The notes under the pieces are model-generated. The model was not told where the DNA came from. It did not search any database and saw only the letters and a program-made list of their open reading frames with translations. 64,000 nt of DNA from NCBI GenBank assembly GCA_003313425.1, contig NHZP01000036.1:186001-250000 (forward strand), given 5' to 3'. Source of the stretch: Pseudopyrenochaeta lycopersici. Its lineage: Eukaryota > Ascomycota > Dothideomycetes > Pleosporales > Pseudopyrenochaetaceae. This document shows, in pieces, positions 32,208 through 43,479 of the stretch. Position 1 is the first letter of the stretch. Each line of letters begins with the position of its first letter. A program made the position numbers and the translations under genes.

Positions 32208-34537
32208 ATGACTGGACACAGACCCACTCGCAAGAAAGTTGCAATGCCGCCTGCTAAGTTGGCGTGCACCTCTTGGTACGATCCCATCCGTCGCGTTCCA
32301 TGCGGGCATTCTCCTAACGCCATAGCAGCAGGGCATCTCGAGTACGGTGTAGTGGTGCACCTCCGTGCAGTCGCGTGAGCAACTCACCTTGATGTCCAAC
32401 TCCGAAAGCCAAGCTTCCCCAACTGACGCTTTCGCAGTGCATAGGTAGGAATGAACGGTGCACCTTTACGCCCAGTCAGCGAGGCTTTAGACCGATAGCA
32501 GACCCCGAGCAAGCCCTGATGTCATTCGGCCCGACTAGCAGTAACATTAATGTCACCATGGATGGCGCTGAAAACTCCAATTCCGAGCTGCATATTCCCG
32601 GCGGAACTCTTCCGCCTCTATTCAACGACAATATTGACGCATTCGGTTTTGATGACATCTTTCTTGGAGACACGGAGGCCGATTTGGACAACTTCTTCGC
32701 CGACATTTTTAGCCTACCTTCTTTCCCTCAAGTGGGTTGTGATGAACCTGCTCCACTCGTCACGTCGCCGTTGCAGCCTCTGGTACAGGGATATTACTCT
32801 GACGCTGATGTGTAAGTCGGCTATGTCCCACAAGGATTACCCTCCGTTAGCGTGGAGGAAGAGTATCTGCTGGACTTGTGCTGACTACCTTGGAACGAAC
32901 CATAGCTTACGAGCATATTATCAGTCACTTCATCCCGTCTTCCCTATTCTGCCTCCGCCAATCGAGGAAACAATGAGCGACGTATCTGACACTTTGGCTG
33001 CAGACGGGCAGGGCTCTGTCCCATACGAGCCTTCCTCGCCTCTTATCTTAGCTCTTTTATCTATCTTGACTCGGTTGCCACAATCGAGCAACAGGGAAGA
33101 TCTAGATGAGTTTGCACGTAAGAGCCGAAGCGACATGTCTCAAGGTCTTGCTCAGTGTGCACTTGAAGCGGTCGAGATTGCGTCCGGCTTGCGATCGCTC
33201 AATCTTATGCCTCCATTGGCGTCTTCGGTTCATTCATGTGTGCCTCAAGCGCTCGAAGCGCCTCTAGCCTGCTGCATCCTAAGTCTTTGTCAGTATCTTT
33301 TTTGGGGAAATATCGACCAGATGACGCTTTTTGCCAAGAAAGCCTTCAGCCTGTTCAGGAACATAACTGCAGATGATTCGCTACACAGATCTGGTCTGTT
33401 TGCGGAAGCTTCGCGAAGAGCATGGTGGATGATAGTAAGTCCCAACTCACGAGTGTGTTCTTTGGCGAGCTTGATGCCTGATTGTATAGTACCTGTGCTT
33501 GTGTAACGCTTCTATCGTGAGTTGCAAGGTACGATAATGGGGAAGAACATACCGACCGTGCGGGTTGCAGGCGTACATTAGCTGACCCCTTCAGCCTCCG
33601 GCTGAGACGATAGACATTAGTAGGGTTCGCGTACCTTATCCTTCGACTAGCCATGGTTCAGAGGTGTGGCGACCAGCGCTACACTTTCACTAACAGGACT
33701 TGCTAATAAGTCAAGATTTGGAGTCGATACGTTCGTGCCGAGGAGACTCTCGTAGCCGCTACTCTTCTTCTTGTTGCTTTGGTAAAAGGCTTTGAGTCTG
33801 AGGCCACTATAACGCCATTCAATCGGAGTATCTGCACCCTCGAGAACGTCATTTCCCATCAACTATCCTTACACTCCAAAGAGATGGATGTTGAGCTTGG
33901 GAACCTTCAGTCGCCGGAAGCAAGACTTGTAACTTCCTTCCACGTCATGACTCGAGTGAGACTGATGAGGTAAAATTGGTTCGCTTTAAAGAATCCTCAG
34001 TACACTGACACAATCTAGCGCCCGAATCAAGCTGCACAGATACCGCGCCTTTATGGACCACCCTCGTATACTGAAGAGGTTCGAGGCTCTTTCACCTGTG
34101 CGCGCTCCCGAAGGGCGTCCAGCCATGGCCCTTGCACGGGATGCATGGGATGCGAGGAAAATTGCTCAAGTTGCCCGAGTGTTTCCATTCCGGAAAGAGT
34201 ATTCTCGAGGTATCTGTTTGGAGTGCGCTACAAGTATTGCCATCGATCTAGACTATCTCTCAGCCGCAATAACTACTGGTGAGTGGATGTGCTGTATCGA
34301 AGGCTTCACCTGTTACTCAGATCTATTACAGCGGCACCTTCGATTTGTTCGGCGGTTCTGGCTGGCTACACACTCATGATGGTGTCTTACTTCCAAACCT
34401 CTACTTCAGAGGCGGAATCTTCTGCTCTCTTGCAATATCAGATGCAGGTACGATGCGAAGAGGGTGTAAAAACTACCATCAAAGTACTAGGGAGATTCTC
34501 GGTTGGATCTGATTTTTTGGCGGGCTTAAAGGGTTAG
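32208..34537 (+). CDS. Zn2Cys6 transcription factor with fungal middle-homology region, 9 exons
   Basis: Nuclear binuclear-cluster regulator. Exons 32208-32275, 32329-32374, 32438-32811, 32906-33434, 33490-33528, 33595-33663, 33716-33969, 34019-34278, 34332-34537 sum to 1845 nt, 614 aa plus stop, all in phase. The zinc cluster is split by two introns and appears only after splicing: C20-x2-C23-x6-C30-x5-C36-x2-C39-x6-C46, the exact family spacing, with RVRC and RNERCTF. An acidic/glycine-rich linker follows, then the middle region (YYQSLHPVFPILPP, LACCILSLCQYLFWGN, AEASRRAWWMI, RVRVPYPSTSHGSE, WSRYVRAEETL). Introns are 49-94 nt; the 94-nt one could also be read as two introns with a 12-nt exon between. 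Intact. With its divergent neighbour and nearby sugar transporters it may control a small metabolic locus. Target unknown. Confidence 0.85.
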
Positions 34538-35147
34538 TCTTACGTTTCTGCAACGGCTCAACGGTACACTGTTATTAAGGAGCTAACTTTGCATGATGGT
34601 AGACCAGCTTCACATAGCCGCTGTTGCAAGTCAAGTGATTAGAAGTGGCATTTTCACTTAGTCACCTCTGTAATAGACTATCCTAAAGGGGCTCAGTTAC
34701 GCAGAGCTAAGACTTTGATCTGTTGAAGTGCAGCCCTACATCTTTGTGTTGTGGAACTGTAAAGTATTAACATGCGGCTGGCTTAAGCTCTTCATAAGGC
34801 AATCAAAGAGTCTGTAATTCTTGGAACTTACTAAACAGTCAGAGTGGTGCACTTGTACTAGGTTCATACATTTTAACATGTCCGGGAGATCCATTAATGG
34901 TATGTGCAGCAGCGCGAATGTTTGATCGTACACTGAACCGTTCAATCCGCAGAGCAAACTGTGAGTACCATTCCTCCAAATTTCATGCTACTGGTCATCA
35001 AGGTTTGAATATAGAGACTTCATTTGGATAGCGTGTACGCAGACCATGATTTCAATATTCAAATAGGATGCTTAAGTGACATGAACTGGAACAAGAATAC
35101 AAGATTCCAGACGTAGCCCCTTGTTTTCTGGTCTTCAGACGTAGGTG
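34538..35147. other. Non-coding interval
   Basis: 3' flanks of the Zn2Cys6 gene and of the transporter relic. No gene or repeat recognised. Confidence 0.45.
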
Positions 35148-35640
35148 CTATTGCTGTAGTGCTAAGGCGTGTGCTTTTTCCGAATCATTGCTAGTGATTA
35201 CCTTTCCAAGGTTCATGTCATAGAGGGTCTCACCGATGATAACAGCGACGTCGTCGCCGAAGAGTCTCCCAATTTCCCCGAGAGATAAACCATTCGTCTC
35301 TCGGAAGAACGCCCAAATAGTCGCGGCGCTTGCCAATGGCAGGAAAATAAACACTGTTCATCACAAATGGTCTGAGATACGGTCAATACTCAATGCCGGA
35401 ACTGATAATGTCGGTGCTTACCAAGATCATATTACCATCCAATGTCCGCGAAAGCAGCCGATGCAGCCCCTGTATATAGCAGTGTTGAGGTGAAAAAGCC
35501 TGCCACAGAGAAGGATACACCCTGTGCTCACATCCAAGTCGGGTAAATCTCAGCCAGATACACGCTACTCAGTCATTAGCATCAAGACCGATATACTCGT
35601 TGACAAAACGCTTGACGAATGCAAGCAGCTTACTAGCAAG
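35148..35640 (-). pseudogene. C-terminal relic of an MFS sugar transporter
   Basis: Reads SSVYLAEIYPTWM-stop-AQGVSFSVAGFFTSTLLYTG and then, across a GT-AG intron (about 35355-35426), FIFLPLASAATIWAFF and RETNGLSLGEIGRLFGDDVAV. These are the last two membrane spans and the PETKGLSLEE-type signature of hexose transporters. At least two stops break it, one TGA where the family has Arg (CGA-to-TGA). The N-terminal ten helices are missing; the upper limit near 35640 is approximate. It is a different transporter from the one at 38505. Confidence 0.75.
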
Positions 35641-36229
35641 CGAAGAGATGTCGATAGTGTTAAAATGCAAAAACCGACTAATCAGTATCTGCAGATGATA
35701 CTAGTCGTAGCCTAACTGTTATACAGCGCGGAATCATGCTGGCCACTAATATGGCAGTACTTGCAGTTCCAGAACTGGTCATCTCCATCCGTTGTGAGCT
35801 GCCCGTGTTTTATAGATTGCCGAGGATTGGGCTTTTAGAGTTAAGGGTATGCTTATGGAGCTGACAATATCGAATCGACGGCAATGGCTTCCTTTAATAG
35901 CGAATTCCGTCCCATTCAATAGGAAAAGTGCATTGGGAGGACGTCGACAGCTCTCTTTCATGAGTGGTTGGAGTTGAAACTGAACTTGGGGTTCCCAAGC
36001 GACTCTCTGAGGTAGAGCTGGGGTTCGGAGGGGGTTCTAGGCAGAGAAGAACGTGTGGACCTTCCACGAGGCTGAAAGAATGGGTGAGGAGACATATTTA
36101 GCCTAGAATTCGGTAGTCTCATAAATACGGACTGGGGTGTAGGATTTTCATGGCAATCCGGCTCCAACCAATCACAGCTTTTCTAGGTGCCACCTAGCGA
36201 AATCATAATTAGTTCGCTCAGCTAGCGTT
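35641..36229. other. Non-coding interval
   Basis: No gene recognised; ends at the Tigger element border. Confidence 0.4.
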
Positions 36230-37995
36230 ACCTCACCACCAAAGTTTCGCGCCTCTTTACTTTCAACCCTGATGTTTCAACAACCTAACATAGAATTACT
36301 CCCTCGGGAAGATAGAATTGTCTTAGCTATACAAGCAATCAAAAAAGACGCAGCTGTAAGCGAGCGACGCGCTGCAGCCATCTATAACGTTCGTCGAAGC
36401 ACCCTCCAAGACCGACGCGCTGGGAAGACGTCGCGACGCGATTCTTAAGCCAAATTATCAAGGCTTACAAATCACGAATACGAGGCGATTATTCAATATA
36501 TAAGGAAGCTAGACGCGCGAGGATTTGCGCCTAAGCTCGGCTATCTGCGTGATATGGCCAGCCAGTTGCTTGCTGTACGCGGTAGTGGCCAGGTTGGCGA
36601 AAATTGGGCCACGAAATTCGTCCGTCGCAAGTCTGAACTCAAATCTCGATTGACTCGACAGCGCGATCGTCAGAGGATCCTGTGCAGCGATCCGAAGGTG
36701 ATTAGCCCTTGGTTTAACCTTGTACGGAATGTTAAAGCGAAGTACGGGATTCTAGACGAAGATACCTACAACTTTGACCAGACTGGTTTTACAATGGGTG
36801 TTGGAGGAAGCGTAAAAGTGGTTACTGCTTCAGAGAGACGCAATCGGCCTTTGGGCGTCCAACCTGGTATCGTGAGTGGGTCAAGTTGATCGCGGGAGTC
36901 AACGCAAGAGGCTGGGCAATCCCGCCGTTCTTTATCTTTAAGGCAAAGAACCACGACCAGTTGCTGGTACCACGATATACTTGGTGACTGGCGTATTGGG
37001 GTCAGCGACAACGGCTGGATAACAAATGAGCTTAGTTTAGCCTGGCTGAAGCACTCTATCAAGCACACAGAGGCCCGTACAGTGGGTAGTTATCGGCTGC
37101 TCATTGATGGCCACGAAAGCCACAAATCGCTTGCCTTCTAGGATCTCCGTGAGGAGAGTAAGACTATTACCCTCTGCATGCCTCCACACTCGCCGCACAT
37201 CCTACAGCCGCTTGAAAGGGAGGGGTTCGCCGTTAAATCGGGCATATGGGCGAGAGATCAGAGGCTTGGCAAACAGTCACATTGAGCATATCGACAAAAA
37301 GGCGTTTCTAGCCACCTTTAAAGAGGTCTTTGACAGCTCATTGTCAAAGGAGAATACACTATCAAGCTTCCGAGTAACTGGTTTAGTCCCCCAAACCCCA
37401 GAGGTTGTGTTATCAAAGCTTGAAGTGAAGCCTCGCACTCCAACACCTCCTGCACTAGGGGCTACTGAATGGAACCCTAAAACACCAAGCAACGCCCATG
37501 AGATAGAGGCTCAATCAACGCTTATTTGCGATCGGATTCGAATGCACAAAAGTTCCTCGCCCGCTTATATTATTGGGATGCTTTATCAGTTTAGAAAAGA
37601 CGCTGAGATGATACTGCATTCACAGGCGTTGCTAGCAGCTCAAGTTGCAGACCTTCAGAGGGCAAATAAGGCTGCATCAGAACGCAACCAGCGCAACAGG
37701 AGGCGGATTCAGAAGAGAGGGAACCTATCAAAGGCGGGGGCAGAAGAATTGCTTGCTCAAATGGACGTTGAGGCACAACTTGAGTGAGAGACGCGCGAAG
37801 ATAGGGCCCGATCAGGTGGGGCAGAGGGTGCAAAAGGCACTGCAAAAGCTATTGGGAGAGGGGACACAACTCGCGCACGTGTAAGAAAGATACAGTAGTT
37901 ACTGAGGATTAGTTTAATGTCCTATGTAATGTAGTAGCTTGTTATAGTGTTGAGTTATTTGCACGCAAAGGCGCGAAACTTTGGTGGGGTGGACG
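36230..37995 (+). mobile_element. Tigger/pogo-type element with terminal inverted repeats
   Basis: Left end CACCACCAAAGTTTCGCGCC (about 36235-36254) faces the complementary GGCGCGAAACTTTGGTGG at about 37970-37987. A TA precedes the left end (36229-36230). A matching TA on the right is not evident. Distinct from the ACGTGTTCCACC family. Confidence 0.75.
36272..37787 (+). pseudogene. Tigger/pogo transposase, frameshifted and stopped
   Basis: Starts at ATG 36272 with a helix-turn-helix (REDRIVLAIQAIKKDAAVSE, RRSTLQDRRAGK), then GQVGENWATKFVRRKSEL and the first catalytic Asp in DEDTYNFDQTGF. The second Asp lies in YRLLIDGHESH, a third block in CMPPHSPHILQPLE. Damage: in-frame TAA after SRRDS (36446), a frameshift near 36870, another near 36985, TAG at 37139 and a shift near 37217. 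The last 190 residues (ENTLSSFRVTGLVPQTPEVV onward) are open. Same subfamily as the relic at 51.2-52.3 kb (shared KAKYGILDED(T/V)YNFD). Confidence 0.85.
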
Positions 37996-38504
37996 CTTCG
38001 GTAGTATAGACGCTTCGATGGTGGTTCACGTTGACGCATCTTCGAGATGCTTAATACGGCAATTCGGTCAAGCAACTTCAAGTTGCTTCAAGTAATGTGG
38101 AAACCTTTACTCGTGCTTGCTTGAATAAGCCTTTGCTTTACTTGGTTGTTGAATACACTGAGAACAATATACAGTTCAATTTGCCCATCTATGCCGATGA
38201 GGGTGAAGAGAAATGACATGGATTGGGGTTTGTATGCTAGCCAATGATTCTCATCATAAACCTTGTGCGCATGATTTAATTAATGGTGTCCTTGAGGTGG
38301 AAACTTCTGGCTTTTTAAATTGGCCTTTGGCCGTACAAGCTATCCTGTATCCATAAAGAAATGGTTCGTAGAATGATAAATCTTGCGCAAGGCGTTAATT
38401 TTCAGAAATGAAAATCTAATAACACTTCTAACGTTTACAATGATGTCTTCTGAGGAAAAATCCTATGACTTCTATCCTGACTTTCGAGCCAAGATCTTCA
38501 TACC
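37996..38504. other. Non-coding interval
   Basis: Between the Tigger element and the transporter 3' end. No gene or named repeat seen. Confidence 0.4.
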
Positions 38505-40191
38505 CTAAGCTGCTTGCTCTCCTTTAACCTCCAATCTGGCGCATTTGTTATCGCGATTGCCTATGGACTCAGTGTGAATAGCCTCGACCTTATCCAAAAC
38601 CAGTTCAGGTGCTGGAGGCGCCGCTCTTGGACCGTCAAAAATGACTGCTATCTGCTCCAAGGTATGGCCACTAGTTTCGGGATAGCCGAAGTAAACAGTG
38701 ACCAGAAGAGCGACCAATGTAGCGATAAACACGAAATAGTACTTCCACGCAATAGCTTCAAGTGCGATGGCGTTGACAAAGACATTGAAGAAGAGGGCAG
38801 CGAAAGTGGATATCCAGGTAACAGTCAGACCCCGAGATCGCAAGCTGAACTGCCAAATCTCGCAAGGGTATGCAGCCAAGAATGGGGTCCTAGCGAGAAA
38901 ACTCGTTAGTATCTCTCCTCCCCTGCAAGCATGATCGTCTTCGGAACTTACAAAGCAATGTCGTAGCCGGCAAAGAAGATGAAGAGGAATGGAATCACGG
39001 CGATCCCGATGCTAGGCGTTGGATGTGTGGCGAAAGAACCGCTGAGACCAGTGATTATGATGAAACTGATGAGCATTACGACTGCCGAAGTCAGGAATAA
39101 AAACCGACGACCTAGCCGGTCAACGCTGCATGCTGCTGCAACAGCCCAGAGAAGGTTCCAGATGTTGAGACAAGCCGAGATAAGTGTTTGCTCGGTAACA
39201 GTCTTGATCCGACCGTGGTAAGCATAAGTGGCAGATAATATGACACTACGCCGTTGCCAGCCCACTGACAAAAGATTCCTAGGGTGACAGAGATGAATAG
39301 ACGATGGCGATTTCCAGGCGTCTTGAACATGTCAAGATAAGAAGCGTTAGAGAACACTTCTTTCTCTGCTGCGATAGTTGCCTCAATCTCAACCATCTGG
39401 TAAGTTACCAATGGATCCTCGCGTTCTCCTCCAGCATGGAAGTCTGCGAGGATTTGGAGCGCCTCTTCATTACGTCCTACACTGATGAGCCATCGAGGAC
39501 TTTCGGGACACATGAGAAAACCTGCTAAGGCGATGAGAGGGCAAACTATCTGTAGAGCGACCGGAATACGCCAGGACCAGTCGCTGTCCATCACCCGTGT
39601 ACCAAATGTCACCCAACTGCTGAGTGTGCCTCCAACGTAATACCCACACATGTATAACGCACTGGCGATCGATCGATGTTTCGGGAGAGCAATCTCGTTG
39701 ATAATAACCGGAGCAGCTACACTAAACCCAGCAGAAGCGACCCCAAGAAGGAGCCGGGCGTAGGTGAACGTCTTCTCATGTTGGGCGGTAGCTTGCGTGA
39801 CAACGCCGACAAGGATGAAGATGTACCCAAAATAAATGGGGACTTTGCGACCATATTTCCCAGACATCCAAGCGCCGACAGCAAATGCGATTCCGTTGGC
39901 TAAGAAGTAACACGCGTTGATCCAGCCTAGGTAAGCGCCGGTTGGAGAACCCATGAAAGAGTTCCACGTGTTCAAGGCAAGAAGGCTGCCCATTACAGAA
40001 CTATCGTAGCCAACCGTAGACGCTGATGATGGAAAAGCGAGTTAGCAAACATCAGACACTGCCCGCGCGCCTACATCGAACTTACAAAACATAACGAACG
40101 AGAACACGATGAAATTTAGCTTGAGTAGGTAGCGGCGTTTATACCATGGACAAGCGTCCGCTGGAAGCTCAGTCAAGTCCTTACGGGCCAT
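38505..40191 (-). CDS. MFS sugar transporter, 3 exons, with a one-base frameshift
   Basis: Plasma-membrane sugar:proton symporter type with 12 spans. Exons (minus): 40191-40086, 40022-38952, 38889-38505. Family motifs: VGYDSSVMGS in helix 1, GRKVPIYFGY after helix 2, ARLLLGVASAGF, CPESPRWLI before the central loop, DRLGRRFLFL, YPCEIWQFSLRSRGL and YPETSGHTLEQIAVIFDG at the end. This resembles the lactose/hexose permease group. Near 39207 the frame shifts between LMLTTVG and KTVTEQTLI: GGATC stands where GGAATC would keep frame. Coding length is 1562 nt, one base short of 521 codons. So it is either a fresh pseudogene or a sequence error; nothing else is damaged. Introns of 63 and 62 nt are canonical. 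Confidence 0.85.
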
Positions 40192-40590
40192 TATCGAACT
40201 TGCAAAGATAGATGATCGGTGTTAAAACAAGGGTTGCAAGTAGGTTGTCAACTGATGCCGAGCTGAGTACGATCTGGTCAAATATATAGTCGGGAGACTT
40301 ACAATGCTGCAATTACACCAATCTTGATCTGGAATCGGAGACCAGTGCAACTCGGCTGTAAAGCAAAGGCTAGTATTGCCCGAAATCCTCTAGGCTACAA
40401 GCCCTTCTTGGTACAGTTCAACGCTAAGATGGATTATCCTTACCAAATCTGCGGCTCAGCCGCAGGCCAACAGGATATTTACTTGAGGAGACAGGTGATA
40501 TCTGGGGAGGTATGCCAGAACCTTTGCCTTTTCGAGTGATACACCCTGTGGCGCTTCTCGACGGCGCAATGGGAACAGTGAGGGGGCTAA
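40192..40590. other. Promoter side of the MFS transporter and MULE flank
   Basis: No gene seen. Holds the transporter's upstream region and ends at the first MULE terminal repeat. Confidence 0.4.
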
Positions 40591-43413
40591 TGAGATTTGT
40601 CCCCAAGGTTTTGAGATTTGTCCCCAAAATGAGATTTGTCCCCAATGCTAGCCATAACTCTACTAGCGCAGAAAAATAAATTACAAAACGCCATGTAGCG
40701 ACACTTCGACGTCTTCAGTAACTCAAACTATCAATTTTGTCTCATTAAATCTATCCTCTATTGACGTTGTTTTCTCTTGCGCGGGCTGAGATCTTTCCAA
40801 GCTTCAGAAGCCGTCGCTGCTGCAGCACGCTTAGGACGCTGTCTTGGTACATCCTGAAGCTCGAGCAGAGAATTTTGCGCATCCACTTGCGCGAATCTCT
40901 CTGCGTAGAAAGCTTCCATGTCTCCAAAGTGATAGTTCCATGCCATTATGGGGGTACAGGAAGCAAACAGCCCTTATGTAGCGAGCGCCATATTCCGTGC
41001 TTCAACCAACTCTGCAGGATCATCTTCCTGCCCCGTCTCTGCCAGGAAGTTAATCGCTAAGATCATGTCATTACACTCATATAGAACGGGCTGACACCGT
41101 CGACGTTCGATGTCGGCTAGGAACTCTTCCAACGACGGTGGTTGCCAAGCAGGAGGTGGACCCATAGTGACAGACACAGCAACAGCTACAGGCGGAGACA
41201 AACGGAGGGAGGAGGGAGGAGGTATAGGAGCAGGTGCAGGGATCGATACAGATACACAGGTAGTCATAGGATTCACACTTGGCACAGATGTAGGAATCGA
41301 CACAGTAACAGAGGTGTTTACTTGTCGCAGGGCTTCAGCGAGTGTTTAACCCTAAGGTTGGAGGTAAGGTGGGAAGTGAGGAACAGAAGGCGGCACGCGT
41401 CGTTCGAAAGCTGATGGATCTCGTCAAGTTGATGCCTCGTTCCTCCTCAGCGCACCTCTTATTTGAGCGGTGAGAGGCTCTAGAACAGACTAATGCGGCC
41501 TTAGAGACAGGCAGATTGACGGCCCTTGCTCACGTTCATACCGCCAGTAGTCATCGTAGAGGTGGTTCAGTCGTAACGTTGAACCAGATCTCCTCACGTC
41601 TTGCAGCGTATGGCGACACGGAAGGCCATTTATTTTCTCAAACAGGCCCGAACAAGGATATCCGCCGCGACGCTCTCTCTACTCCTTCTGGCGCAGCAGA
41701 TCCTGTTGCCTAATGCGCTCGATCACTAGTAGCGTCAGGACGTTATGGATGCCAGGAGGCAGGAATAGCATTGCCTCTAGCTTATGCCCGAACTTGACGC
41801 TATGTTTAGAGGAAGCAAGTTCCTTTCTGTACTTATTGTATTGACTCCTAACCATTTGCTCAATCCTCTCTACAACGCGCAGCAAGTCGCCTCTCAAAGT
41901 CATGAGGTAGTCCTTCAGGACCTTGTGCATTCCTTCAACAGGCGAACTTGTGATGGTGTTATAGTGTCAGTAGTGGGAAGTCCAAGCAGCTGCCCACTCG
42001 GTGCGTGTAAGGTATTAATTGTCTTGCAGGTACCTGCAGAGTTCCTGCTAGTAGCTGTAGTCTTTAAGCAGATCGTTCCACTTCAGCTGGAACTCCAGCG
42101 GTCTCTTTGCGTAGACGAGCTGCCCTAGTTAGTTCTGCAAGCAACTTTTTTAGAGGACGGCTTCCCTCAAAGTCTCTTGGGCGATTGGCATGGGGCATAC
42201 CTAAGTCCAACGCTTCATGAACGCAGCCCTGTATTCAACGACCCTCTGCTTCTCCTCTTTCGTTGCGCCATTAGCGTCTCGCCAGGTCTGCTGAGCCTTA
42301 GTCTAGACGTTCTTGTTAATATGCCACACGCATAGAAGCTGAGGGACTCCTGGAAGTAGCGAGCGAGCTGCCATCTTCAACGCCTCTTCCTAATCGCTGA
42401 TGAATACCTGTGGTCGTTGTATCCCTGTCTTAAGCAGGAAGTTCGCGATTGCCCAATAGTAGTCTGCTTGTGTCTCATTGCTAAGGAAGCAGAAGCCCGC
42501 AGAGAAGAAGGTCTGTAGGTTGGTGCAGCCAAGTATGTGCAACAGTGGAAGTCTGTACTTGTTGGTGCGGTATGTGCAGTCCATCAACAGTACGTCGGGG
42601 TTTGCCACCAGCAACTCGACCTGCTTCTGGTGGGCGAAGAAGAGATTTTGTACGCGGTTATTATCATCCTTCTTCACTGCGAAGACCCAGTCTACCATAG
42701 ATAAGTCGTCTAATAATGTCTCCATTGGACTCCTGCCGTTCAAGTGTTTCTCCCGAATTGCCTTCCTCTCGCCTCGGATATCAGTGGCAGAGACCAGTGT
42801 GTCTTGGTCTTCCCTTTGGATCGCCGCTAGTATCTGCATCGGCCGCGCCCCAGCGTGCGTCATTGACTCAATTACTTCCTTCTGTGCCGATGTACGCCTG
42901 CGATAGACATTGTGCGCGCTAGAATTGATTGACCGGGGGTGATTGTGGTGCTTGTCCTGTACCTCTAGCTTCCACTGGCTGGTGAGCTTCACCTTGAAGA
43001 TAACGAGCTTGAAAGGGCATCCTGTTGAGCGCGTGCTTGTACTCAGAACCTTTGCACTTGACTGGTAGTTGTTCCTAAAGCAATCGCAGTGGTAGTAATA
43101 ACGTGTCTTGACATCTGAATTGTGAGGCCAACTCCGCTTAAGGACAAAGCCGTAGCCGTGCTGCATGCCATGCGTCTTGAGCGCATCATACGCTTCTTCA
43201 TAGGAGCTGTAGAGCTGGTCTGGAGGGGGGATAATATCTTCCATACTGAGATGCTCAAGACAAGAAAACACATTTAACACCTACGTTCTTCTCTAACTGG
43301 TTACCTGCGGTGGAGACGCGATGGTGTCGCGGTAGTGTCGCGTTCATAGATTACGCGCTAAGCCAAGCTAAGTGATTGATTTCCACTAGCATAAGCGTTG
43401 GGGACAAATCTCA
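40591..43413 (-). mobile_element. Mutator-like element (MULE) with a triplicated end
   Basis: The right end carries TTGGGGACAAATCTCA at 43398-43413. The left end carries its complement TGAGATTTGTCCCCAA three times, at 40591-40606, 40612-40627 and 40630-40645. No 9-bp flanking duplication was found. Confidence 0.75.
40758..43244 (-). pseudogene. MULE transposase with FAR1-type DNA-binding domain, decayed
   Basis: ATG 43244 starts MEDIIPPPDQLYSSYEEAYDALK, a FAR1/WRKY-GCM1-like DNA-binding domain (YYYHCDCFR, STGCPFKLVI, DKHHNHP). The MULE catalytic core follows: PDVLLMDCTYRTNKYRLPLL has the first Asp, and FISD-stop-EEALKMAARSLLPGVPQLLCVWHINK has the second block. Stops begin at about 42390 and more occur through 42300-42100. 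Open stretches of the C-terminal part remain at 41930-41679 (VLKDYLMTLRGDLL), 41303-40974 (LEEFLADIERRR) and 40946-40758 with a basic tail. Not functional. Confidence 0.8.
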
Positions 43414-43477
43414 TGTCGCAGGCCAAGGCATCATCTCAGGGAACCTGAGGAAGAACTGCATTAGTAATCTTGCCATA
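43414..43477. repeat. LTR fragment, TGTCGCA family
   Basis: Starts TGTCGCAGGCCAAGG and is the reverse complement of 24799-24868. It begins directly at the MULE end and is cut at the TA where the Tigger element at 43480 inserted. Confidence 0.65.
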
Positions 43478-43479
43478 TA

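Noticed and set aside
32208..32386. Degenerate zinc cluster with lost cysteines (ACTSWYDP...)
   Set aside because: This came from reading through introns. The spliced form has all six cysteines at canonical spacing.
32813..32815. Nonsense codon (TAA) as evidence that the Zn2Cys6 regulator is a pseudogene
   Set aside because: The stop lies within a GTAAGT...CATAG intron (32812-32905). Splicing gives an exact 614-codon frame.
42478..42906. 142-aa plus-strand ORF inside the MULE
   Set aside because: Antisense shadow of the MULE transposase, whose FAR1 and catalytic blocks are clear on the minus strand.
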